Positions 1 through 5,940 of a stretch of 7,820 nucleotides of DNA are shown here, in pieces. The stretch lies in NCBI GenBank assembly GCA_900555465.1, contig USLE01000045.1:1-7820 (forward strand), written 5' to 3'. The first letter of the stretch is position 1. The number at the start of each line of letters is the position of its first letter. The notes beneath the pieces were generated by a model. That model was not told where the DNA came from and did not search any database. It saw only the letters and a program-made list of their open reading frames with translations. The DNA comes from an uncultured Butyricicoccus sp. Its GTDB lineage: Bacteria > Bacillota > Clostridia > Oscillospirales > Butyricicoccaceae. A program made the position numbers and the translations under genes.

Positions 1-678
1 CGCGTTGCAGTCCGCGGTCAGCAGGCAGATATCCGCGATCTCCTCGTTGGTATGCTCGACGCCGACCGGCTCGACCAGGAACACCAGCTTGAGCGGGGAC
101 TGCTGCACCGCGCGCAGGGTGCTCATGCGCACCTGCGGGTCAAAGCGGGTGTCCCGGCCCTCGCCGAGGCGGAGCGAGTGATAGATGAAGTCCACGCCGC
201 AGCTGTGCAGCCAGTTCGCGGTATCCAGATCGAACTCGCCGATGTTGAGGCCGATCTCATACGCGCCCGGCACGCGCGCGCGGATGGTGCGGATCATCTC
301 GCCCAGCCGCTCCTTGGAGTAAAATTCGGTGGTGCGCAGCACGATCCAGCGCACGCCGTTCTCCGCGTACTCGCGCACCTGCCGGACGGTCTCCTCCTCG
401 TCATATTCGCGGGTCTCGGTTGTAAGCCCCCACTTTTCGCCCAGCGAGCAGAAGTCGCAGTTCATCGAACACGGCGCGAAATCCACGCCGATCGCGCCCC
501 AGAGATAGGCGCGGTCGCCGGTCAGCCGGCTGGAAACGCGGCGCGCGGCGGCGCCCAGCGCGCGCCAGGCCTCGCTGCCCGGTTCAATGGAAAGCAGCTG
601 TATGATCTCGCCGCGGGTCAGCAGGGCGTCCTGCTGCGCGTGCTGTTCGGCGTAAGCAATCAGTTCCAGGTCTGTCAT
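1..678 (-). CDS. Biotin-synthase-like radical SAM protein (3' end outside window)
   Basis: The first 226 residues are present; the reading frame runs open off the left edge, so the C-terminus is missing. Residues 70-77 read CSMNCDFC, the C-x3-C-x2-C motif (C70, C74, C77) that binds the SAM-cleaving 4Fe-4S cluster. Downstream lie TIM-barrel-like strands, including a segment around residues 144-173 (IGLNIGEFD, then FIYHSLRLGEG) that resembles the BioB/HydE/PylB/ThiH group, where the barrel carries substrate contacts. The exact reaction cannot be read. The ATG start at 678 is supported by an AAGGGGAG ribosome binding site (688-695 on the plus strand, 9 bases away) and by a near-consensus promoter upstream. 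It is divergent from the PadR-methyltransferase-CobW genes, which suggests a shared pathway, but this is inference. It could be a maturase or a tailoring enzyme. Radical SAM identity is very likely; the subfamily is uncertain. Confidence 0.88.
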   Translation of the reverse strand, partial: MTDLELIAYAEQHAQQDALLTRGEIIQLLSIEPGSEAWRALGAAARRVSSRLTGDRAYLWGAIGVDFAPCSMNCDFCSLGEKWGLTTETREYDEEETVRQVREYAENGVRWIVLRTTEFYSKERLGEMIRTIRARVPGAYEIGLNIGEFDLDTANWLHSCGVDFIYHSLRLGEGRDTRFDPQVRMSTLRAVQQSPLKLVFLVEPVGVEHTNEEIADICLLTADCNA

Positions 679-727
679 TCAGAATCGCTCCCCTTGATAA
701 TAGAGTAACACATATATGAGTGATTCC

Positions 728-756
728 AGTATACGGAGGGGCAAAACCAATGTCAA
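728..756 (-). promoter_or_regulatory. Near-consensus sigma-A promoter for the radical SAM gene
   Basis: Read on the minus strand, TTGACA (751-756) is followed by a 17-base spacer and TATACT (728-733). Transcription would begin near 721, giving a leader of about 43 bases before the ATG at 678. The leader contains the 8-base palindrome CATATATG (711-718) close to the predicted start, a possible operator half or simply AT-rich sequence. Confidence 0.8.
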
Positions 757-854
757 TGCGGCGCAGGCAATCGGATACGATACTGAAAAAAATAGCAATC
801 GGGTGCAAAAAGCGGAAATAACGCGGTTTTGGAGCCGATTCGGTCAAAAATGCT

Positions 855-877
855 AATACTGGACTATCACAAGTATT
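855..877. repeat. Inverted repeat AATACT-N11-AGTATT
   Basis: Two perfect 6-base arms (855-860 and 872-877) are separated by 11 bases. The centres of the arms are about 17 bases apart, which would fit a dimeric DNA-binding protein. It lies between the two divergent promoters. In AT-rich DNA such a dyad could arise by chance, so the call is tentative. Confidence 0.3.
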
Positions 878-976
878 TAAAACCGGCGAAACCGAACAAA
901 AAAATGAAAATTGGCGGATGGGAAAAATAAGATATTTCCAAAGATACGAACATAGTGCAAGAGTCCGGCGGGGGGA

Positions 977-992
977 ATGTGCTATACTACAA
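977..992 (+). promoter_or_regulatory. Extended -10 promoter overlapped by a PadR-like operator
   Basis: TGC followed by TATACT (980-988) forms an extended -10 element; no good -35 hexamer is found 16-18 bases upstream. The same bases lie inside ATGT-N8-ACAA (977-992), one base off the ATGT-N8-ACAT dyad known for PadR-type repressors. Binding there would block the -10 element, so the PadR gene starting at 1036 probably represses itself and perhaps the genes behind it. The promoter and dyad are seen; the regulation is inferred. Confidence 0.6.
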
Positions 993-1035
993 TCAATCCA
1001 GTGGAGGACACATCAAGGCAACAGGGAGGGATTGG

Positions 1036-1479
1036 ATGGCAGAGGAGAATGCCAAATGCGCTTGTCAGGGCGGTACACTGACGCGGTTCATCCAGCCGAT
1101 TCTGCTGTTTTCTCTGGCGGAAAGCCCGGACCACGGCTATGACCTGGTGCAGAAGATCGCAAAGACCGATCTCTGGAAGGACGCGCCGCCGGACGCTGCC
1201 GGGGTCTACCGCGTGCTGCGCGATATGGAAAAGCGCGGGCTGATCACTTCCTATATTGACCCGGATTCCAAGGCCGCGCGGGAAAAGCGGGTGTTCCGGA
1301 TCACGGACGAGGGCCTGGCCTGCATGGGCAACTGGGTCGAGACCCTCGAAACCTACCGCCGCGGCATCGATCAGGTGATCGGCAGCCTGCGCCGGGCGCT
1401 GGGCGATCATCCGCCCGCCGGGACAGATGCGCCGGCCGGCAGCGGCTGTTGCTGCTGCGCATCCGCCGGGGAAGCGTAA
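1036..1479 (+). CDS. PadR-family transcriptional regulator with cysteine-rich ends
   Basis: The 147-residue protein has a PadR-type winged helix at about residues 14-90: the segment FSLAESPDHGYDLVQKI, then GVYRVLRDMEKRGLI as recognition helix region, then a wing ending in KRVFRITDEG. A short helical tail (about 95-125) would serve dimerisation. Two cysteine clusters are unusual: C8-x-C10 near the N-terminus and four consecutive cysteines, C138-C141, close to the C-terminus. They could bind a metal or sense redox state (inference). The frame is open further upstream, but ATG 1036 is preferred because it follows GGGAGG (1024-1029) and lies downstream of the promoter at 977-992. It is followed after 50 bases by the methyltransferase-thioredoxin gene on the same strand, so it likely controls that operon. 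Confidence 0.87.
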   Translation: MAEENAKCACQGGTLTRFIQPILLFSLAESPDHGYDLVQKIAKTDLWKDAPPDAAGVYRVLRDMEKRGLITSYIDPDSKAAREKRVFRITDEGLACMGNWVETLETYRRGIDQVIGSLRRALGDHPPAGTDAPAGSGCCCCASAGEA

Positions 1480-1512
1480 AAAATAAAACCGATTTGATTT
1501 TGATTATTCATT

Positions 1513-1520
1513 AAGGAGGA
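1513..1520 (+). promoter_or_regulatory. Strong ribosome binding site AAGGAGGA
   Basis: A near-perfect anti-16S match sits 9 bases before the ATG at 1530 and fixes that start. Together with the strongly biased codon use of the gene it suggests high expression. No separate promoter is convincing in the 50-base gap after the PadR gene, so read-through from the PadR promoter is likely. Confidence 0.8.
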
Positions 1521-1529
1521 TACACCACC

Positions 1530-2909
1530 ATGAAAGACCTGTTATTCCGCACCCTGCGCCATGAAGAGACCGAACGCGCACCGTGGGTCCCGTTTGCGGG
1601 CGTACACGCGGGCAAGCTCAAGGGCTACACCGCGACCGAGATGCTGACCGACGCGGACAAGGCGTTTGAGTCGCTGATGGAAGTCAACCGTCTGTACAAG
1701 CCGGACGGCCAGCCGGTCATCTTTGACCTGCAGATCGAGGCCGAGTGCCTGGGCTGCGGCCTGACCTGGGCAGACGACTGCCCGCCGTCTGTTTCCAGCC
1801 ACCCGCTGGACGGCAGCGACGAAGAGCCGCCTGAAACGCCCTGCGACTGCACCATCCCGACCAAGGAATCCGGCCGTATCCCGTATGTGCTGGACGTGAT
1901 GAAGCGCATGAAGGAAGCGGTCGGCGACACCACCGCGCTGTACGGCCTGATCTGCGGCCCGTTCACGCTGGCCTCCCACCTGCGCGGCAACAACCTGTTC
2001 ACCGATATGTTCGACTTCGAGGAAGAGGTCGAGTCCCTGTTCGGCTTCTGCAACCGCGTTTGCATGAAGATGGCCGAGTACTACATCGAGGCGGGCATGG
2101 ACGTCATCGCGATCGTCGACCCGCTGATCTCCCAGATCTCCACCGCGCACTTTGAGCAGTACATGACCGCGCCGTACACCGAGCTGTTCCGCTTCATCCG
2201 CGAGAAGGGCGCATTCTCCTCCTTCTTCGTCTGCGGCGACGCGACCCGCAACATCGAGGTCATGTGCCAGACCGGCCCGGACTCCATCTCGGTGGACGAG
2301 AACGTCGACCTGCTGGCGGCCAAGGCGATCTCGGACAAGTACAATGTTGTCATCGGCGGCAACATCCCGCTGACCTCCATCATGCTGCTCGGCAACCAGC
2401 AGGACAACATGAAGTTCGCCATCGACCTGCTCGACTCCATCCCGGTCAAGAAGAACTTCATCCTCGCGCCGGGCTGCGACATGCCGTATGACGTGCCGGT
2501 CGAGAACTGCATCGGCATCGCGCAGGCGGCCATTGAGCCGGATGCGGTCCGCGAGATGGTCAAGAACTATCAGGCTGAGGAGATCGACACCTCGAACGTC
2601 GTCCTGCCGGACTACGCGAACCTCAAGAAGCCGCTCGTCGAGGTATTCACGCTCGATTCCGCGCAGTGCGCTGCCTGCGGCTACATGATGGGCGCGGCGA
2701 ACGCGGCCAAGGAGACCTTCGGCGACGCGATCGACATGGTCGAATACAAGTACATCTATAAGGAAAACGTGGCCCGCTGCGTCAAGATGGGCGTACCGAA
2801 CCTGCCGTCCATGTACATCAACGGCGAGCTGAAGTACCGCTCGATCATCCCGACCAAGGCCGAGCTGGAAGCGTCGATCCGCGAAGCGATCGAGGCCTGC
2901 AAGGGCTGA
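1530..2909 (+). CDS. UroD-fold methyltransferase fused to a C-terminal thioredoxin-like domain
   Basis: The 459-residue protein has two parts. Residues about 1-345 are a UroD-fold methyltransferase of the MtaA/MtbA/CmuA type; these are normally about 340 residues long and move methyl groups between corrinoid proteins and thiols using a zinc held by H-x-C and a later Cys. Here the matching segment is FVCG with C235, and the later Cys is C316 in APGCDMP, but the His position is Phe (F233). Extra cysteines occur at C73/C76 (CLGC) and C105/C107 (CDC). Residues about 368-459 form a thioredoxin-like domain: strand LVEVFTL, active-site-like motif C380-A-A-C383, and a likely cis-proline P426 in NLPSMYING. 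The gene sits between a PadR regulator and a CobW GTPase 5 bases downstream, so a metal-dependent and redox-linked methyl transfer is inferred. Substrates are unknown. Family assignment is firm; the specific reaction is not. Confidence 0.88.
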   Translation: MKDLLFRTLRHEETERAPWVPFAGVHAGKLKGYTATEMLTDADKAFESLMEVNRLYKPDGQPVIFDLQIEAECLGCGLTWADDCPPSVSSHPLDGSDEEPPETPCDCTIPTKESGRIPYVLDVMKRMKEAVGDTTALYGLICGPFTLASHLRGNNLFTDMFDFEEEVESLFGFCNRVCMKMAEYYIEAGMDVIAIVDPLISQISTAHFEQYMTAPYTELFRFIREKGAFSSFFVCGDATRNIEVMCQTGPDSISVDENVDLLAAKAISDKYNVVIGGNIPLTSIMLLGNQQDNMKFAIDLLDSIPVKKNFILAPGCDMPYDVPVENCIGIAQAAIEPDAVREMVKNYQAEEIDTSNVVLPDYANLKKPLVEVFTLDSAQCAACGYMMGAANAAKETFGDAIDMVEYKYIYKENVARCVKMGVPNLPSMYINGELKYRSIIPTKAELEASIREAIEACKG

Positions 2910-2914
2910 AACCG

Positions 2915-3838
2915 ATGAGCAAGCTGTATCTGATCACCGGCTTTCTCGGTGCGGGCAAGACGACCTTCCTGAAAAACTTCATCCGTCTGTTCGCGGGGCG
3001 CAAGATCCAGCTGATCATCAACGAATTTGGACAGGAGGGCGTCGACGGCGTCCTCCTCTCTTCTCTCGGCGCCTATTTGAACGAGATCTCCGGCGGCTCG
3101 GTGTTCTGCTCCTGCCGTCTGGACCAGTTTGAGAATGTGCTGCGTAAGTCTGCGGACATCGACCCGGAGGTCATTCTGGTCGAGGCGAGCGGGCTGTCCG
3201 ACCCGACGGGCGTGCGCAAGCTGTTTTCCCAGACCGACCGCTTCCCGCATATCGAATACCAGGGCGCTGTGTGTCTGGTGGACGCGGTGCGCTTTCCCAA
3301 GCTGTACGCCACCGCGCGCACGAGTGTCAAGCAGCTCGCCTCGAGCGATGTCGCGCTGGTCAACAAGGTCGACCGCGCCACCCCCGAGCAGCTCGAACAG
3401 ACCCTGTCCCTGATCCGCGGCCAGCGGCCGGATATGCCGGTCATCCAGACCACGTTCGGCGCAGTAGGGGCGGATATTCTGGATACGCTCGCCCGGGCGC
3501 ACAGACTGCCCGAGGCGGATATGCCGTTGACCGCCGACCTGACGCTGCGCAAGCTGATGATTACGGTCGCGCCCGATATTACGCCCTATGCGCTGCAGAA
3601 GTTCATCGAGATGTTCATCGAGGTGACCTTCCGCGTCAAGGGCTTCGTGCAGACCAGCGAGGGGCTGTTCCTCGCGGACTGCGTGGGCAATGTCGTGTCC
3701 CTGACCCCGTATGCGGGCGAGGTCCCGGCGGAAAAGGTCGGGCATCTGGTCGTGCTGTCCGGCGCGGGGATGCCGGTCAAAAAGCGCGTCAGGGAAGCTG
3801 CCGCGTGGTACCCGGACAGCATTCTGTCGATTGACTGA
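2915..3838 (+). CDS. CobW/COG0523-family GTPase, putative metallochaperone
   Basis: The 307-residue protein belongs to the G3E GTPases that deliver metals (zinc, cobalt, nickel or iron) to client proteins. Visible motifs are the Walker A GFLGAGKT (residues 9-16), the EASG segment at 90-93 following a hydrophobic strand (Walker B region), and NKVD (150-153) for guanine recognition. The C-terminal part from about 210 fits the CobW_C domain. The usual metal-binding CxCC motif after GG is altered: here it reads GGSVFCSCR, leaving C65-x-C67, so metal geometry may differ from the classic members. The ATG starts 5 bases after the stop of the methyltransferase gene, with AAGGG (2901-2905) inside the preceding gene as a likely ribosome binding site, so translation is probably coupled. 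The likely client is the neighbouring methyltransferase, which is inference from position. Confidence 0.88.
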   Translation: MSKLYLITGFLGAGKTTFLKNFIRLFAGRKIQLIINEFGQEGVDGVLLSSLGAYLNEISGGSVFCSCRLDQFENVLRKSADIDPEVILVEASGLSDPTGVRKLFSQTDRFPHIEYQGAVCLVDAVRFPKLYATARTSVKQLASSDVALVNKVDRATPEQLEQTLSLIRGQRPDMPVIQTTFGAVGADILDTLARAHRLPEADMPLTADLTLRKLMITVAPDITPYALQKFIEMFIEVTFRVKGFVQTSEGLFLADCVGNVVSLTPYAGEVPAEKVGHLVVLSGAGMPVKKRVREAAAWYPDSILSID

Positions 3839-3839
3839 C

Positions 3840-3872
3840 AAAAGCCCTGCGGCGCTGCCGCGGGGCTTTTTT
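3840..3872 (+). terminator. Intrinsic terminator of the PadR-methyltransferase-CobW operon
   Basis: A 14-base-pair stem with arms 3840-3853 and 3857-3870 closes on a GCT loop. One position is a G-T pair. The 3' arm ends in a run of six T. It starts two bases after the CobW stop codon. The A-run at the 5' side could also give weak termination on the minus strand. Confidence 0.88.
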
Positions 3873-4016
3873 GCTGCGCCCGGCGCGCCGGACAAAACCG
3901 CAGATTGTTACCTTTTTGGACAGTTCTGCACATTTGACCATTTCGGATGGGCGCGCGGCGCGGTAGGATAGGGACAGGGAAATGGATTTCGCGCTTTTAG
4001 GAAAGGGGATGGGGTC

Positions 4017-5048
4017 ATGGCACAGGATAATACAGCGGCCTACCGCCGGATGCTGGTGGAAGGCGTGATCGACCGCAGCCTGCGCGCGATTCGGGACGAC
4101 CCGCGGCGCGGCCTGCGCAAGCTGGTCGATATGGGCGCGGACTGCGCGACCGGACGGCTGCAGAAGCGCTTTCTGCGCATGGCGCAGGACATGCTGGAAA
4201 ATGAGGACAGCCCGTATTACGATATGGTGGTCAGCGCGGTGGAGGCAGTCGACCACCACAAGATCAAGACCTTTGGCATCAACTTTGGGTGGAACTGCCT
4301 GACCGTCGGCGCGGGACAGATCCGCGACTATGAGAAGGCGCATGGGCACAACGTGCCCTGGGAGCTGACGCTGCATATCGGCAGCGGGCCGCATGATATG
4401 GATGCGCAGGAATATGCCGCGCTGCTCGGGCAGGCCAAGGCGCTCGGGATCTACACCTATTTCCTGTTCCCGGATGCGGGCGGTGCCGCGGTGCAGACCG
4501 CGCTCCTGCTCGCGGAGAGCGAGCCGGACTGCGACTTTTTCCTGTTCCTGCCCGCGGGCAGCCCGGCGGAGGATGCGCGCCTGCGGCAGCTGGACAATGT
4601 TCTGATCGCGGTCGACAGCAGCGGCGCGGGCTGGCGGGAGGCTGCGCTCAGCCTGCGGGAGGCGGGCTGCCTGTACGCGGTCTACCGGCGGTATGCAAGC
4701 CGCAAGGAGGCGGAGGACATCGCCTCCGGCCTGTGGGCGGAGCGCATCCTGCCGTTTGCAGGCATGGTGGCGATCTGCGTGGCCGGGCCGGAGTGCTCGA
4801 TGGCGGACGCGCGCCGGGTCTACCGCTATGCGCTGGACGCCCGCCTGCAGCAGCGGTATCCGCTGCTGATCACCGACCTGTATCTGGACAGCCTGGCGAC
4901 CGATATCTGCATCTCGGACGACAGCTGCTTTGCCGGCGTGCTGCCGGACGGCGTGCTGACCGAGTTCCGCGACGGGCATGAGGCCGGTACGCGCGACTCC
5001 GTGCGCACCGCGCCGCTGGCCGAGCTGCTGCGCCGCTTTGCCAAATAG
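4017..5048 (+). CDS. Radical SAM homologue lacking the cluster cysteines (probable pseudoenzyme)
   Basis: The 343-residue protein shows the layout of a family of clostridial radical SAM proteins recalled from memory: an N-terminal helical part (DDPRRGLRKLVD, then PYYDMVVSAVEAVD, then KTFGINFGWN), the lead-in NVPWELTL (112-119), alternating strands and helices (GIYTYFLFP at about 145-152, DFFLFLP, NVLIAVDSS), and a C-terminal segment DARRVYRYALDARL. In family members the lead-in is followed by a C-x3-C-x2-C loop and later by GGEP. Here it is followed directly by HIGSGPHDMD (120-129) with no cysteine, and GGEP is replaced by PDAGG (152-156). SAM cleavage is therefore not expected. The remaining cysteines (such as C43 and C94) do not form a cluster motif. 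The ATG follows AGGAAAGGGG (3999-4008). A role as partner or scaffold for an active paralogue is possible but unproven. Confidence 0.7.
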   Translation: MAQDNTAAYRRMLVEGVIDRSLRAIRDDPRRGLRKLVDMGADCATGRLQKRFLRMAQDMLENEDSPYYDMVVSAVEAVDHHKIKTFGINFGWNCLTVGAGQIRDYEKAHGHNVPWELTLHIGSGPHDMDAQEYAALLGQAKALGIYTYFLFPDAGGAAVQTALLLAESEPDCDFFLFLPAGSPAEDARLRQLDNVLIAVDSSGAGWREAALSLREAGCLYAVYRRYASRKEAEDIASGLWAERILPFAGMVAICVAGPECSMADARRVYRYALDARLQQRYPLLITDLYLDSLATDICISDDSCFAGVLPDGVLTEFRDGHEAGTRDSVRTAPLAELLRRFAK

Positions 5049-5065
5049 CAGGGCTATACAAAGAG

Positions 5066-5128
5066 AAAGCCCGCCGGGCGTTTCCGGCCGCAGTCACTGC
5101 GGCGGGACGCTTTCGGCGGACTTTTTTT
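5066..5128 (+). terminator. Large hairpin terminator overlapping the TetR stop codon
   Basis: Two 28-base arms (5066-5093 and 5097-5124) form a long imperfect hairpin around the loop TCA, with perfect pairing in the top seven base pairs and in the blocks AAAG/CTTT and CCGCCG/CGGCGG. A run of seven T (5122-5128) follows on the plus strand. It terminates the gene ending at 5048. The loop is exactly the stop codon of the convergent TetR gene, whose last codons form the 3' arm. On the minus strand the U-tract is weak (CTTTCTCTTTG), so bidirectional use is possible. Confidence 0.75.
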
Positions 5129-5681
5129 CGCTTAAGCTGTTATAAGCGGTATCTTCAATGGTCTCGGCGATGAATTGCAGCCGGTGGACGAATTCCTCCG
5201 GCGGGGTCTTGGAGCCTTCGTCCAGCCAGCGGAAGATGGCGACAAATACCGCATCGCTGATGAACGAGATGAAAAAACCGTAGTTTTCGCTCTGCTGCGC
5301 TTCCAGCGATATATTGGGCCGCAGGAACGGCTCGACGGTTTGAAACAGGTATTCGGAGAAATACTGGCGGAAGGCGTTTTGCCCGGTCAGCCGGAGCAGC
5401 TTGCTGTAAAAAGTGTGCTCCCGATAAAAGTAATCGCACAGCGCGCGCACGAACGACCAGCGGTCGGTCACCCTGGCGTCAGCCACCGTGGTGATAAACT
5501 CGGAGTGAAAGATCCATTCGACCAGATCGTATTTATCTTTGAAATGGTAGTAAAAGCTCTTGCGGTTGAGCTCGCATGCCTCGCAGATTTCGCCCACGCT
5601 GATTTTCTCAAAGGGCTGCGTTTGCATCAGGGTTTTCAGCGCGGTCGCCAGCGCTTTTTTTGTGATATTGGAATCGGACAA
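5094..5681 (-). CDS. TetR/AcrR-family transcriptional regulator (TetR_C_8-like)
   Basis: The 195-residue protein has an N-terminal TetR helix-turn-helix: NITKKALATALKTLM, then ISVGEICEACELNRKSFYYHFKDKYDL written across residues 27-53, with the FYYHFKDK recognition helix end typical of the family. The rest is a helical ligand and dimer domain, with a pattern (WIFHSEF, then RALCDYFYREH) like the group that contains DhaS-type regulators. The start is chosen at TTG 5681 because family members usually begin M-x-x-SNITKK, GGAG (5691-5694) lies 9 bases upstream, and the predicted transcript starts near 5710. Alternatives in frame are ATG 5696 (203 minus 3 residues) and TTG 5705. The inducer and targets are unknown; the divergent lipoprotein remnant suggests nothing about them. 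The gene probably controls itself through the inverted repeat at 5706-5725. Confidence 0.87.
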   Translation of the reverse strand: MSDSNITKKALATALKTLMQTQPFEKISVGEICEACELNRKSFYYHFKDKYDLVEWIFHSEFITTVADARVTDRWSFVRALCDYFYREHTFYSKLLRLTGQNAFRQYFSEYLFQTVEPFLRPNISLEAQQSENYGFFISFISDAVFVAIFRWLDEGSKTPPEEFVHRLQFIAETIEDTAYNSLSEKKSAESVPPQ

Positions 5682-5705
5682 ACCGCACCGCTCCATTTCG
5701 TCCAA

Positions 5706-5725
5706 TGATATGAGCCATTATATCA
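5706..5725. promoter_or_regulatory. Putative TetR operator: TGATAT-N8-ATATCA
   Basis: Two perfect 6-base arms (5706-5711 and 5720-5725) flank 8 bases and cover the -10 element and the predicted transcription start of the TetR gene. The size of 20 bases suits a TetR dimer. Autorepression is inferred from position. Confidence 0.55.
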
Positions 5726-5745
5726 CAGCGGGAAAATGGACGCAA
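5717..5745 (-). promoter_or_regulatory. Promoter of the TetR gene
   Basis: On the minus strand TTGCGT (5740-5745), a 17-base spacer and a perfect TATAAT (5717-5722) are present, with TGA just before the -10 giving an extended -10 element. Transcription would start near 5710, which leaves almost no leader for TTG 5705 and supports the inner start at 5681. Confidence 0.78.
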
Positions 5746-5851
5746 TATGGCGCCGGGCAAATCCGGGAAAGTGTCCAAACCGCGCGGCTGGGAAGAAATA
5801 ACGCGAAAGGACGAGCTGCGGCCTGTCCGGCGCGCGCAGGCGGGCGCGCGG

Positions 5852-5880
5852 TTGACGGGCACGGTGCGCATCATTATAAT
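5852..5880 (+). promoter_or_regulatory. Strong promoter upstream of the cyclophilin lipoprotein remnant
   Basis: TTGACG (5852-5857), a 17-base spacer and a perfect TATAAT (5875-5880) form a near-consensus sigma-A promoter. The predicted transcript starts near 5887, right at the base of the hairpin at 5888-5909. Confidence 0.8.
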
Positions 5881-5887
5881 AAGGATA

Positions 5888-5909
5888 TGCGCCGCAGCAC
5901 AGCGGCGCA
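5888..5909 (+). other. Stable hairpin at the 5' end of the lipoprotein leader
   Basis: TGCGCCGC (5888-5895) and GCGGCGCA (5902-5909) form a perfect 8-base-pair stem with the loop AGCACA. There is no T-run, so it is not a terminator. Being at the extreme 5' end of the predicted transcript, it may stabilise the mRNA, or it may be chance GC-rich folding. Confidence 0.45.
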
Positions 5910-5940
5910 AACCACACAAACGCATACAAAGGAGACCAAC

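Larger units (their letters stand above)
679..1035. other. Divergent intergenic regulatory region
   Basis: This 357-base stretch is clearly more AT-rich than the genes on both sides and holds no convincing coding sequence. It contains the leftward promoter at 728-756, a dyad AATACT-N11-AGTATT at 855-877, and the rightward extended -10 promoter with a PadR-like dyad at 977-992. Between about 760 and 850 nothing distinct is seen. Confidence 0.7.

Noticed and set aside
52..708. Plus-strand open frame of 218 codons opposite the radical SAM gene
   Set aside because: The minus strand holds the cluster motif, ribosome binding site and near-consensus promoter; the plus-strand product resembles no family.
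584..847. Minus-strand open frame of 87 codons overlapping the radical SAM start
   Set aside because: It spans the AT-rich promoter region, has no recognisable domain, and would overlap the supported gene start.
955..1035. Upstream extension of the PadR gene
   Set aside because: The extra codons include the promoter and the PadR-like dyad; the ATG at 1036 has a good ribosome binding site.
3934..3969. Promoter TTGACC with TAGGAT for the pseudo-radical SAM gene
   Set aside because: The spacer is 24 bases, too long for a sigma-A promoter; no better pair was found in 3873-4016, which otherwise shows nothing distinct besides the ribosome binding site.
2756..4979. Long minus-strand open frames of 379 and 396 codons across the CobW and pseudo-radical SAM genes
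   Set aside because: They lie antisense to genes with clear motifs, have Arg/Gln/His-rich low-information products, and lack ribosome binding sites; they result from the high GC content.
5560..5940. Upstream extension of the cyclophilin frame
   Set aside because: It overlaps the TetR gene and promoter regions; the lipoprotein signal starts cleanly at ATG 5941.
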